A DNA stretch of 49,361 nt from a virus, in the IMG/VR virus record IMGVR_UViG_3300000233_000006, positions 78,550-127,910 of that record; one strand, written 5' to 3'. The position numbers and the translations under genes were made by a program. The stretch's first letter is position 1; each line of letters begins with the position of its first letter. The notes under the pieces were generated by a model. That model saw only the letters and a program-made list of their open reading frames with translations, was not told where the DNA came from and searched no databases. This document shows positions 32,708-40,963 of this stretch, piece after piece.

Positions 32708-34135
32708 TTATTTCTTCTCAAGCCAATAAGGGTGGTAGCGACCGACGCGCATCTCCAATAAATCAAGCGTCGATAAAAAAGGACGTTCCTGGTTTTCATT
32801 ATTAAACACCCAATATGGACGTGAATTAAGTAAAATATTCCAGTCATAACCTTTAGCTTTAAGATCTTCATAAAGCTCTTTAGGTGTACAGATAAGTTCT
32901 TTGGGAAAGTTTTTCCACAACTTAAAAATCTGACACATTTCGGATGTGTACAGAATCGCTGTCCTAAGTTTCTGATCGTCATCAATTTTAGACCTTACCG
33001 TGGGACGTGTAAGTTTAACGTCTGGATAAAGTGATAGATAATAATTAACGTTATTACCTTCAAGACCGAAACGGTCTTCATTTTTGATGTAATTAAATTC
33101 AGTCAAGGAAGGTAAGACACCTTCTGTTTGAGAGACGATAATCTCTAAATGAAACCCTGACGTTCCGGCCTTACCACGTAATTGGCGCATACTGACAGCA
33201 AACAAATCAACGTCACCAGAAACCTGATCCGAGGAAAACTTGGGGTATTCAGGTGCCTTAGTGCCTTGGTTAATTAAAGGTGCTGTATGGAACGTCTGCC
33301 AGCAGTTATTAAGCAAGAAAAAGAAACGGTCTGTGACGCCTTTAAGTTTATCGCCATTTTTCAAACCTTGTAATTTCTTAGCAGGAGGGGGTGCGTACGG
33401 TCCTTTAGCGATCTCCATTTCCTTACCCACGTGACCGGTCATTAAAAAGAAATGGCCGGAATTACCTGCGATGGTAGGAATGTCCATTAGGAAGCGCGCC
33501 TTACTAAGACCCTGGCGCATAAAGACGATGTTACCGCCAGACTCACCGAGATCATTATCGTCCTGCAACTTAGCCACATCTTCAGTTTCAAATTCGCTTA
33601 AAGAGTCAATTTCACTGAAGGTTGGTGTGACAACCTTCAGAAGTGTTTTATTATCACGATCAAGAAAAGGCGATTCGATCATCCAATCTCTTGTATTATC
33701 TTTCTTAGTCTTTAAATAATCCTTAAGGATACGATACCATTCATTTGCATAATACTGGGATTTATCGCTAATCGACCAGATGCCGTCATTGAAGATATCG
33801 CCCGTCGGTTCGGTCTTTTTAAGCTCAGGAAACCGTGCAAGAAGATCCTTAAGATGAGATTCGTGTTTATTGATTTCAGTATCAAACGTCGTAACATGTG
33901 TCTGGTGCGCAGGAAGAACTTTCGATAAAGCAGACGCTGTCATGTAGTGCATGATCGTGGATTTGAAGCTGTTCCCAATCCCCACAACTCCAGTAATCGC
34001 GCCAAGTCCACCGGCAAGAAGGTTTTCGCCGTGACGACCTTTAACATAATAACCTGTAGGAATATCGAGTAAAGCGCCTAGATTTATCATGGTCTTAACG
34101 CTAGGTATTTGTTTAAAGCCAGGACGATCGTTCAT
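32708..34135 (-). CDS. RecA/UvsX-like ATPase
   Basis: 475 residues. The Walker A region is GVVGIGNSFKST (Lys58, Ser59), very like GPSKSFKSN of T4 UvsX. It is preceded by the RecA-type layout TGYYVKGRHGENLLAGGLGA. A second hydrophobic strand with DTE (HVTTFDTEINKHES, about residues 80-93) is the region of the RecA catalytic Glu, and NSGHFFLMTGHVGKE fits a later core strand. UvsX proteins catalyse strand exchange in recombination-dependent replication; phiKZ-group phages carry such a gene near the RNAP beta-C gene. A DnaB-type helicase is the alternative, but FKST favours UvsX. Weak GAG precedes ATG 34135. A 10-bp inverted repeat lies at 33615-33640. Confidence 0.75.
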   Translation of the reverse strand: MNDRPGFKQIPSVKTMINLGALLDIPTGYYVKGRHGENLLAGGLGAITGVVGIGNSFKSTIMHYMTASALSKVLPAHQTHVTTFDTEINKHESHLKDLLARFPELKKTEPTGDIFNDGIWSISDKSQYYANEWYRILKDYLKTKKDNTRDWMIESPFLDRDNKTLLKVVTPTFSEIDSLSEFETEDVAKLQDDNDLGESGGNIVFMRQGLSKARFLMDIPTIAGNSGHFFLMTGHVGKEMEIAKGPYAPPPAKKLQGLKNGDKLKGVTDRFFFLLNNCWQTFHTAPLINQGTKAPEYPKFSSDQVSGDVDLFAVSMRQLRGKAGTSGFHLEIIVSQTEGVLPSLTEFNYIKNEDRFGLEGNNVNYYLSLYPDVKLTRPTVRSKIDDDQKLRTAILYTSEMCQIFKLWKNFPKELICTPKELYEDLKAKGYDWNILLNSRPYWVFNNENQERPFLSTLDLLEMRVGRYHPYWLEKK

Positions 34136-34244
34136 TTTTTTAGCTCAGTTAGGTGACCAAAACATAAGGAAGGTTTGAAAAAAATAACGACGAATAGTGT
34201 ACACGCATAGAATCGTATGAAAAACAGTATCCGGAGCCACTTTT

Positions 34245-35093
34245 ATGAATTTCTTAGTCGATCAAGGGTACGTCTCTGAACACGCCGTTTATCTTAGAAA
34301 ACGTCTTGCATTTGAGTCCACGATGCAAGATAACGTCGCAACCATTTTCAGGTCAGTCATCCCAGAATTCCAGAAATCCCTCAATGACGCATCGTCATCG
34401 ATGATTGAGGCCTCAGGTAATTTTATCAGCTCACTTTTTAAAAGCGATGAAAAACGTTCGCTGGATATTCTTGAAAAGCTTAACTATACGGACATCTCAA
34501 GGATGGACGTCAGTGTCCCAGAAGGCTTTACAGGTCTATTAAAGGACTATACTAAAACACATCTTGAATGGTGTTATAAGCTTGAGAAAAATGTCACCGA
34601 ATCATCCGACTTACTTTATGCCCAACTCTCGATCTTTATAACCAATAAAGAAACGCGTCACGGCTCTCATGTCTCCGAAGACATGGTGAGAGAAGGTCGT
34701 AAACTAATCGACGAATACGTTCGTTTCAGATCAAACTTCTTTGATTCCAAAGATCACTACGCCCAAGCTAAACTCAATAAAGTTGTTCCCCAAAGAAAAG
34801 ACTTTAAAGATATCTATACCGATATCAATGCGATAAAGACGCATCAAACGACAGAGCGTCTCAGAAAAATGCATGAGCGTACGCGTTCGATTTCTAATCT
34901 CGTTGACATTCTACTCGATAACTTTAAAGTTAATGAGAACCCTAAAATAAGCGGTCCGATAGGCGAGTATTTGTCTGATGCCGTTTACATCCAGGCTCAA
35001 AAAATTAATATTTACGGCATGCACTTCCACGACAGCATCGTTTTATTTGAAACGATCGACCGTCTAAGAACACGCATCTTAGAACTTACTTAA
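34245..35093 (+). CDS. Helical virion-type protein, 282 aa
   Basis: 282 residues, GGAG before ATG 34245. Mainly long charged helices (LRKRLAFESTMQDNVATIFR, EDMVREGRKLIDEYVRFRSN) with Ser-rich breaks such as DASSSMIEASGNF, suggesting coiled-coil packing. The end is helical (FETIDRLRTRILELT). No enzyme motif. It is a single rightward gene divergent from the UvsX-like gene and closed by a strong terminator. The location corresponds roughly to the virion gene after uvsX in phiKZ, so a structural role is plausible, but the family is not recognised. Confidence 0.72.
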   Translation: MNFLVDQGYVSEHAVYLRKRLAFESTMQDNVATIFRSVIPEFQKSLNDASSSMIEASGNFISSLFKSDEKRSLDILEKLNYTDISRMDVSVPEGFTGLLKDYTKTHLEWCYKLEKNVTESSDLLYAQLSIFITNKETRHGSHVSEDMVREGRKLIDEYVRFRSNFFDSKDHYAQAKLNKVVPQRKDFKDIYTDINAIKTHQTTERLRKMHERTRSISNLVDILLDNFKVNENPKISGPIGEYLSDAVYIQAQKINIYGMHFHDSIVLFETIDRLRTRILELT

Positions 35094-35100
35094 AGCAACA

Positions 35101-35137
35101 AGAGTAGCTTGGGTGGCAAGGCCACCCAAGCTACTCT
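35101..35137. terminator. Bidirectional hairpin terminator
   Basis: Perfect 17-bp stem (AGAGTAGCTTGGGTGGC) with a 3-nt loop between the convergent 282-aa and 122-aa genes. Confidence 0.92.
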
Positions 35138-35146
35138 CTTAACCCT

Positions 35147-35515
35147 TTAGGTAATGTGATGGAGTTGGTCTTTGAGCTCAAAGACCCTCGAAATATCATC
35201 GAGCATAAGCTCTTTACTTCCATAAGTCAACCAGGAAGGCATCGTCTTGACGATAATATCGGGATGATCCTGAATACGCTTTTCTTTGACCTCGACGTCA
35301 TTCCAAATCGCTTTCTTAAACAAAAAGGGAAATTTTAAGGAATCGCTATCCGTATTGAGTTTAAAAAACGTATTGATTTTATCTAAGAGCGCGTTGTCGG
35401 GTTCTTTAATACCCTCGATTTCACCGACAAGCGTTGTGATGAAAATGATACGTTTTATTTTCCTCGGTACATTTTCAGACAAACTCTTCTCAATAAATCG
35501 CTTTAAAAATGACAT
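35147..35515 (-). CDS. Unknown small protein, 122 aa
   Basis: 122 residues. The basic N-terminus (MSFLKRFIEKSLSENVPRKI, then KRIIFITTLVGEIEGI) is followed by mixed alpha/beta sequence ending EKDQLHHIT-like (VFELKDQLHHIT). GAGG lies 7 nt before ATG 35515. It follows the RNase H-like gene by 9 nt on the same strand and may be its partner. No recognised domain. Confidence 0.7.
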   Translation of the reverse strand: MSFLKRFIEKSLSENVPRKIKRIIFITTLVGEIEGIKEPDNALLDKINTFFKLNTDSDSLKFPFLFKKAIWNDVEVKEKRIQDHPDIIVKTMPSWLTYGSKELMLDDISRVFELKDQLHHIT

Positions 35516-35524
35516 ACAAAATCC

Positions 35525-36976
35525 TCAAGAAATGAAATAGGTACTTGCAAAATAATTAGACCAAATACCCGAAGCGTTACGAGTCTTCAAAACGATCGCG
35601 TATTGAACCATCGAATCCCCATTAAACCAATGTACGAAGTAGACCGAGGGATCATCGTCTTCGATCTTTTTAAGATTGTTTCTAGGCGGCGTATCCGAAC
35701 CCAGAATAATCCTTACCTCTATAGGTTTACCTTTTTCCTTAGCCTCCAGACAGTGAACGACAACATCCGTTGTCGGCGTAATATCCTTCTTTAAAACCTT
35801 TGAAGTTTTACTTTTTTCTTGAACCTCATCATAAAATAGACTTGTGATGTCGGTGAATATTAAGCCATTTCTCATAGTCGTGTTTTCGGATAACGAAGTA
35901 TGAAAATCGGCAAGTATATGTTCAAGGTTTGTGAAAACGTCAACAACCCTAAAAATAAGACCTGGAGGCTGAATGTCTTCAACGACAGAAAGCCCGTCAA
36001 TAAAATCAATTCCGAACTTAGGCTTTTTTTGATTAACGATACTTAAATCAGGGAATGCTGACGTCAAATGCCTAAAGTCCTTAGTGTAAATTTTATCAAG
36101 ACGCATCACCATCACTGTTTCAAGGTCTTTGGAATACTCGGCTTGCCGATCTTTATACATTTCAATAATGTCGTCAGGGACATCCAATGAAAGTACACAG
36201 AACTTCGAATTATTCGATCGTTTACCAAACATGTGCTCAACCCCTGTTTTTCCGGGATAAGCCATGTGATACAAGCCTTTCTTGACTTCTTTAGCCGGAT
36301 TAAAATAGAGGCGTCTATAATGTATAAGTGGGTTTATAACGATCTTAGGTGACCAATAATCTGAAGATTCGTACGTTCTGAAAAGCTCATCGATTTCAGA
36401 ACCTTCTTTTATTGACAACTGAAGACCAAGTTGGCACATGGTTCGAGCCATTTCGTAACCAGGATAACTTATTTGAGAAGGATCAAAAACAAACTCGAAT
36501 GTTAAACCTTTATCAAGACACGCGCGGTACGCGATATTGAAGTCTCGCCAAGGTTTAAAACACGGGATATTTCCGTGTTCGGCATTAAAAATACCCTTCT
36601 CGTGAAGTTTGGCGATATGCGTATTAATGAATGTTTCGATTCTTTCGCTAGGCGTAAAAATAAGAACGCCGTCGTCTTTTGAAGAATATTCAAGAAGGTT
36701 CTCGAGAATACGAATAATAGGCACGATACCTGAACAAATTTCTTTTTCTAAAACCTTCACAAAACCAAGTTTTTCATAAAAACTAACGACGGCCGACTGA
36801 GGCGTTTTTTCTCGTGTATCGATATAGCCACGCTCGGTGATATCAAACCCCGTAGGAGAAAGTCCCTTAGCTAAAGCCTTACCTTCTTCTTTAATCGATA
36901 AGCCGTGGACACCCCAGCCATGTACGTGCTTATCGTAAGGACTGGGTATAGCAAGCGTATAAAAAACGTATTTCAT
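35525..36976 (-). CDS. RNase H-like fold protein with degenerate catalytic positions (tentative)
   Basis: 483 residues from ATG 36976 (GGA about 8 nt upstream); a GTG 21 nt earlier is less likely. The N-terminus MKYVFYTLAIPSPYDKHVHG, then WGVHGLSIKEEG, looks like the first two strands of an RNase HI fold, and DGVLIFTPSERIETFINTHI like the fourth strand and helix (bacterial IYTDSQYV). However, Leu and Pro stand where the catalytic Asp residues belong, so it may bind rather than cut RNA:DNA hybrids. The remaining 300 residues are unrecognised alpha/beta sequence. phiKZ-group phages carry an RNase H-like gene in this neighbourhood (from memory). Confidence in the fold is low to moderate. Confidence 0.5.
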   Translation of the reverse strand: MKYVFYTLAIPSPYDKHVHGWGVHGLSIKEEGKALAKGLSPTGFDITERGYIDTREKTPQSAVVSFYEKLGFVKVLEKEICSGIVPIIRILENLLEYSSKDDGVLIFTPSERIETFINTHIAKLHEKGIFNAEHGNIPCFKPWRDFNIAYRACLDKGLTFEFVFDPSQISYPGYEMARTMCQLGLQLSIKEGSEIDELFRTYESSDYWSPKIVINPLIHYRRLYFNPAKEVKKGLYHMAYPGKTGVEHMFGKRSNNSKFCVLSLDVPDDIIEMYKDRQAEYSKDLETVMVMRLDKIYTKDFRHLTSAFPDLSIVNQKKPKFGIDFIDGLSVVEDIQPPGLIFRVVDVFTNLEHILADFHTSLSENTTMRNGLIFTDITSLFYDEVQEKSKTSKVLKKDITPTTDVVVHCLEAKEKGKPIEVRIILGSDTPPRNNLKKIEDDDPSVYFVHWFNGDSMVQYAIVLKTRNASGIWSNYFASTYFIS

Positions 36977-37023
36977 AGTAGAATCCGTGAGAGGCACATT
37001 AGATAAACCTATTTTTTTCTTTT

Positions 37024-37275
37024 TTAAGGGATGTTGTTTTTAATACACTTTTCTTCCAATACCCTGAGCGCTTTCTCAATATTCATGTATTTGTGTGCAA
37101 GTTCGATCGTTGTGCCTGCAAGCGTAAGTGTCGTGTAAATAAGTGTAACGATCATGAGAAAGTTTAGGAACTTAAATAGGTTAAAACGAGAATTTCTAAA
37201 TTCGAGCTCTTCTTTTCTCGCACGAATAACGCTTCGTATAAAGGGTAAGATCGATTCGATGATAAATCCGAACAT
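37024..37275 (-). CDS. Small single-pass membrane protein, 83 aa
   Basis: 83 residues. A clear membrane helix lies at about residues 36-58 (FLNFLMIVTLIYTTLTLAGT). A shorter hydrophobic N-terminus (MFGFIIESILPFIRSVI) is separated from it by a basic segment (RARKEELEFRNSRFN), and the C-terminus is a charged helix with LEEKCIKNN. GGAG precedes ATG 37275. Small proteins of this kind include holins, spanin parts and inner-membrane virion proteins; nothing specific decides among them. No endolysin gene is adjacent. Confidence 0.7.
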   Translation of the reverse strand: MFGFIIESILPFIRSVIRARKEELEFRNSRFNLFKFLNFLMIVTLIYTTLTLAGTTIELAHKYMNIEKALRVLEEKCIKNNIP

Positions 37276-37331
37276 ATAAGGACTCCATGTTATGAATGCT
37301 CAAAGCCTGTGTTAATTTAAGGAGAATCCGA

Positions 37332-38630
37332 ATGAAGCAAGTAAAAGGCTTTTTGACGATTAACAATCTTGTTTTAAATGACAGCGTCGCCGTAAGTCTT
37401 CTTGGAGAAATATCGACGTGGTCACTGACTTATACCGTCGACCGCAGAAGTTATACTGACGAAAACTTTAGCGGGTTTGCGCTTGAAAGTTTATTCTCGT
37501 TAGATGACCAAGGTCAGCAAATCGAATTAAGTTCGGATGTTGCGACGCATATTTTTGACTTAAGTCAAAAACTCATCACGTTTTCTGAAACGTATTCTGG
37601 TAATGTCAATAAAGACGATATTGCCTTTTATTTGGAGAGCGCGTACACAGGTTCGGTGACCGACGTTATTCCTGGCAATATTGTCGCGACACCTGGTATT
37701 GCCTTACCTGAATTTATTCAGTGGAAACACGTTCCTTCGGATACGTTCGTTCGTATCTGGTATTCGGACGACGCGTTTAAAAATGATTTCGATGAATACA
37801 AAATCGTTGTTGTCCCGCCCTTTGATAACATCGACGACTTCTTTCAAAACCCAGAAATCGTCAAGCAACGTCTGGAGGCCATGACCCCCGAAACGTATTT
37901 TGGACGTGTAGAGCGATACAAATCATACAATCCGGAAACGTATATCAAAACAATCGAAGCGACATACGTTCGAAGCCATGTCAATCAGCCAACGTATACG
38001 GCCGAATCCTATTGGTCAGTCATCATCTACGGTGAGTACGGAAACAATATTGATGCGATCAAAGATGCGATCACCGAATACATTCTCGCCAATACAACGC
38101 ATACCGAAGATGAATGGTTCGCTATTTTACCTGAACTGTTTGAACGCACTGAATTTGTTTTTGTTCCTTCGTACCATCGCGAAGCGATCCCTAATATGAC
38201 CATTATGAGTGGCGTCTTTTCGCCACTTACGCCTGTGATTCAAGACAGTCTTCTTGCAAAACAATACGCAATGTTTTATCCAGAACAACATACGGTTAAC
38301 GTCATGTCTGTTTTAGCGTTCCCGTACCGATCATTACTACATTACGTTATTGGAGGATATCGGAATCGCGAATCGAAGTTTTTCCTCAATGACTTCCTAC
38401 CTGATTTCATTAACGTTAGTACATCCTCACTTGACTTTAACCGAATGTCTTTGGTGACGAAGGAATGGGTTCTTAAAATGGAACGCGCGATTCAGCTTGC
38501 TGAAGACGTAACAACAATCGACGTTGTAAGAAAACCTTATCGTAAAGCTTATCGACTAGGACGCATTTACATTGCGTTTGTTCACGATAATGTCCAATAT
38601 CTGGTGCTTACACAGTCTTCACGAGACTAA
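37332..38630 (+). CDS. Baseplate/tail-type structural protein, 432 aa
   Basis: 432 residues from ATG 37332, which has AAGGAG 7 nt upstream; the in-frame ATG at 37296 has no ribosome site and is rejected. The N-terminus is beta-rich (VKGFLTINNLVLNDSVAVSL, ISTWSLTYTVDRRSY) and the middle is aromatic (TPETYFGRVERYKSYNPETY). The C-terminal part includes FPYRSLLHYVIGGYRNRESK. No catalytic motif. It is followed after 4 nt by the Cys-repeat protein gene, and both are probably late tail components. The overall character (Tyr/Phe-rich beta protein, no Cys clusters) fits a baseplate wedge or fibre-attachment protein; specific identity unknown. Confidence 0.75.
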   Translation: MKQVKGFLTINNLVLNDSVAVSLLGEISTWSLTYTVDRRSYTDENFSGFALESLFSLDDQGQQIELSSDVATHIFDLSQKLITFSETYSGNVNKDDIAFYLESAYTGSVTDVIPGNIVATPGIALPEFIQWKHVPSDTFVRIWYSDDAFKNDFDEYKIVVVPPFDNIDDFFQNPEIVKQRLEAMTPETYFGRVERYKSYNPETYIKTIEATYVRSHVNQPTYTAESYWSVIIYGEYGNNIDAIKDAITEYILANTTHTEDEWFAILPELFERTEFVFVPSYHREAIPNMTIMSGVFSPLTPVIQDSLLAKQYAMFYPEQHTVNVMSVLAFPYRSLLHYVIGGYRNRESKFFLNDFLPDFINVSTSSLDFNRMSLVTKEWVLKMERAIQLAEDVTTIDVVRKPYRKAYRLGRIYIAFVHDNVQYLVLTQSSRD

Positions 38631-38634
38631 GTCC

Positions 38635-39636
38635 ATGAGTACGTTAGATTACCTACCCTTTACACCGACCATCGGTGTTAAAGGATCGTTTATTGTCGAC
38701 CCTATTTTTAGCAATCGCGTTATCGCTAATAAAGAATATACCATCGTCGAATTACGTCAACTTGTTGAATTGGTGAAGAGTCGTGAAAACGTTCTTAACA
38801 CCGTATATATTTCACAAGGCTTAACTCACGATGATTACGTTGACGGGATCGCCAACGGCGCACTCATTATTTCTTTAAGATCGATTGATGACGTCATTGT
38901 AAAAATTCCGTCAAACTATCTTCTTGGCGTACCTGCTAAACAAGGTATAAAATATCAAAACATCGGCATGTCGGTCGACATCGGATCCATGCCCTTTGAC
39001 TTTAACTTCGAGTGGGTTCGTTACGAAGTTGAAGAATTGTTTAAAAAACTTATCGGTGCGCAAGTCAGTACTGTTAAACTAGAAAACTCACCTATCTTTT
39101 ATTTAGATCGTGAGGAGGACATTGTCTTAAGACATGATCTAAAACAAACCATTACGAACTATCCAAATCCGGAAGATCGTATCCTCGAACTTGAAACAAT
39201 CAATGCAGCGCTCACTAATAAGCTCATCGCACTTGAAAATTTCATATCGCTTAGCGGAACCGCACTTGATCTTTGTAACCTTTGTCCAGAGTGCCCAGAC
39301 TGTCCGGAGATACCGGACTGCCCGGACTGTCCGGACTGCCCGGAGATACCAGACTGCCCGGACTGCCCAGGCCCTGACCCCATCATAGACCCGATCCCTG
39401 ACCCAACGCCAGATCCTGATATCGATATCATTGTTGATCCAGGATGTACCGATACAAAACGTATCGCTTACTTTAAACTTAACATGTCGATTGAACGAAT
39501 GATTGAGGATAGTGCACGCGCATGTTGTGACGATATTAATGTTGACGCTGACGTTGATATCGCTTATAAAGTTGTGCCTGACTGCGAAACAGTCTTTGTC
39601 GTTAGAGACATCAATACTGACGACTGTTGTTGTTAA
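38635..39636 (+). CDS. Tail/virion protein with Cys-Pro-Asp period-3 repeat, 333 aa
   Basis: 333 residues from ATG 38635, 4 nt after the upstream stop; an earlier TTG would overlap the upstream gene by 58 nt and is rejected. Residues 1-200 are a mixed globular domain (IVELRQLVELVKSRENVLNT). Residues 214-245 are a repeat in which Cys recurs every third residue with Pro following: CPECPDCPEIPDCPDCPDCP and on to Cys244, nine Cys in all and Ile replacing Cys twice. Pro/Asp dipeptides follow (PDPIIDPIPDPTPDPD), then a compact Cys-containing domain (ACCDDINVDADVDI) ending DDCCC. Extracellular disulfides or metal binding are likely for a particle surface protein. Ends in a strong terminator. Confidence 0.8.
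   Translation: MSTLDYLPFTPTIGVKGSFIVDPIFSNRVIANKEYTIVELRQLVELVKSRENVLNTVYISQGLTHDDYVDGIANGALIISLRSIDDVIVKIPSNYLLGVPAKQGIKYQNIGMSVDIGSMPFDFNFEWVRYEVEELFKKLIGAQVSTVKLENSPIFYLDREEDIVLRHDLKQTITNYPNPEDRILELETINAALTNKLIALENFISLSGTALDLCNLCPECPDCPEIPDCPDCPDCPEIPDCPDCPGPDPIIDPIPDPTPDPDIDIIVDPGCTDTKRIAYFKLNMSIERMIEDSARACCDDINVDADVDIAYKVVPDCETVFVVRDINTDDCCC
39289..39372 (+). repeat. In-frame 9-bp-type repeats coding Cys-Pro-Asp/Glu units
   Basis: Variants of TGCCCGGAC alternate with a GAGATACCGGAC unit about ten times. Synonymous changes (TGC/TGT, CCC/CCG) are already present, so it is older than the linker repeats of the lysin. Confidence 0.85.
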
Positions 39637-39642
39637 AAAAAA

Positions 39643-39688
39643 AGAGATAGTGGTGCCCTGGGTAGCTACCCAGGACACCACTATCTCT
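39643..39688. terminator. Bidirectional hairpin terminator
   Basis: About 23-bp stem with one mismatch (AGAGATAGTGGTG and CCTGGGTAG arms), preceded by an A run. It separates the Cys-repeat gene from the convergent 205-aa gene. Confidence 0.92.
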
Positions 39689-40304
39689 AAACGTACATCG
39701 TCAACACATTTTTAATGTAAGTGAATAATCCGTAGCCTGTAATTTGTGGTTTTTCTGTATAGGAAAAAGTTATTGGCTCACCCTTTAACTTAAATTCTAC
39801 CAACTTTACATCAGACAGATCAAGCCACAAACTCAGACCGTTCGTATTGAAATATACTCCTTCACGATGAACTATCGACACGTTAAGACCTGAACTAACT
39901 ATATTACACATACCGTAATGCTCGCTGTATTTCGCTAGACCTATTTCGTTAAGATGGTAAAACACATTTACATCGAGATCTTTCTGCTGCAACATTGTTG
40001 CCAGTTCGTTTAGCAACGCCATTTTTTCGCTTGAAGACTTATCGAGATTCGAACCTAAAAAAACCCACTTCAAATCAGTTTCCATAGGAACCCTGTCGGA
40101 GATCCTTACTCTCGAAATGTCCTTATAGTCAATCGAAAAGACTGTGTCTATATCTGATTTAAGAGAAATACTCGTTTCACTTAAATCCGATATCTGTTTC
40201 CAGTCATTCAATAACTTCATAGCGTTACTAGACTTCATGAAAAAAACGTAGTCATTTTTTTCAGTTATGATCTCAACGCTAAATAAATCTCGCAAACTAT
40301 CCAT
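39687..40304 (-). CDS. Unknown protein, second gene of an early-type operon
   Basis: 205 residues, GGGGTGA before ATG 40304, 35 nt after the stop of the 183-residue gene. Mixed alpha/beta, with DLFSVEIITEKNDYVFFMKS, an acidic Ser-rich stretch, VNVFYHLNEIGLAKYSEHYG and GLSLWLDLSDVKLVEFKLKG. No nuclease, kinase or DNA-binding motif. It shares the TATATTAC-driven transcript with the upstream gene, so early expression is likely. Immediate-early phage proteins with no recognised fold often act on host machinery; nothing in the sequence says which. Confidence 0.72.
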   Translation of the reverse strand: MDSLRDLFSVEIITEKNDYVFFMKSSNAMKLLNDWKQISDLSETSISLKSDIDTVFSIDYKDISRVRISDRVPMETDLKWVFLGSNLDKSSSEKMALLNELATMLQQKDLDVNVFYHLNEIGLAKYSEHYGMCNIVSSGLNVSIVHREGVYFNTNGLSLWLDLSDVKLVEFKLKGEPITFSYTEKPQITGYGLFTYIKNVLTMYV

Positions 40305-40339
40305 AAATCACCCCATTATTTAAAGACTATGAATAACAA

Positions 40340-40891
40340 CTATTGATTTGTTAACGCACAATAAAATTCAGTTGATTCGTCAGGGTGTTTCTTATTGCGC
40401 ATCGACGTATACCGTATAATGTTTGACTCATTTGTTTTTTCACGTTTCACAAAACCAAGCATTGCTGCGACTGACAAAAAAGAACTCCTGTATTCTTCGG
40501 GAACGTGAATTACTTCCTTTTCTTTCACACCATCTTCAACGTTGACGAGTTGTTTCAAAATAGCTACGCTAGAATCCCCTTCACTATTTTTTTTCACAAT
40601 GTCATACATCGAATTATAACTCAGAATAAGTTCTTGTTCTGGGTTATACCACGCCGTTAATACGTAACTGACTCCAGGAGGCATCATTGATTTATCAGGA
40701 TTATTAGGTTCTTCAAGACCTAAGTAGGCAACAAGATCTTTATGCCCGTTACGTAATTGCTGGAGATTTACAATCCGAGCATATTTAAGAGCTTCAGGTA
40801 AAAACTGTACAACGTGTACGGTATCTGCGCCATTGACAGATAATGTTAATTCGATCGTATCACCTACGATTTTAGCGTGCGAGAGTTTCAT
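40340..40891 (-). CDS. Unknown early-type protein, 183 aa
   Basis: 183 residues from ATG 40891 (MKLSHAKIVGDTIELTLSVN). An upstream in-frame ATG at 40933 sits about 5 nt after the TATATTAC box, too close to the transcription start; 40891 has AGGAG 8 nt upstream and is preferred. The N-terminal half is beta-rich, followed by a loop with KSMMPPGVSYVLTAWYNPEQ and a helical C-terminus (EEYRSSFLSVAAMLGFVKRE). No catalytic motif. The ribosome site GGAG is followed by CTACTCC, which could pair with it, as in the 151-residue gene. First gene of a two-gene early-type unit ending at the 39643-39688 terminator. Confidence 0.75.
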   Translation of the reverse strand: MKLSHAKIVGDTIELTLSVNGADTVHVVQFLPEALKYARIVNLQQLRNGHKDLVAYLGLEEPNNPDKSMMPPGVSYVLTAWYNPEQELILSYNSMYDIVKKNSEGDSSVAILKQLVNVEDGVKEKEVIHVPEEYRSSFLSVAAMLGFVKREKTNESNIIRYTSMRNKKHPDESTEFYCALTNQ

Positions 40892-40937
40892 GGGAGTAGC
40901 TCCTAAAAAAATAATACGACCAAGGTTAGTCATGAAT

Positions 40938-40945
40938 GTAATATA
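40938..40945 (-). promoter_or_regulatory. phiKZ-type early promoter TATATTAC
   Basis: Exact TATATTAC on the minus strand (context AGGTATATATTACATTC), 47 nt upstream of the chosen ATG 40891. It lies in the gap after the SbcC-like gene. Confidence 0.75.
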
Positions 40946-40963
40946 TACCTGACTTTATTTACC

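Noticed and set aside
39139-39681. Long reading frame opposite the Cys-Pro-Asp repeat gene
   Set aside because: It is open only because of the repeat; it has no ribosome site, crosses the terminator, and the plus-strand gene is well supported.
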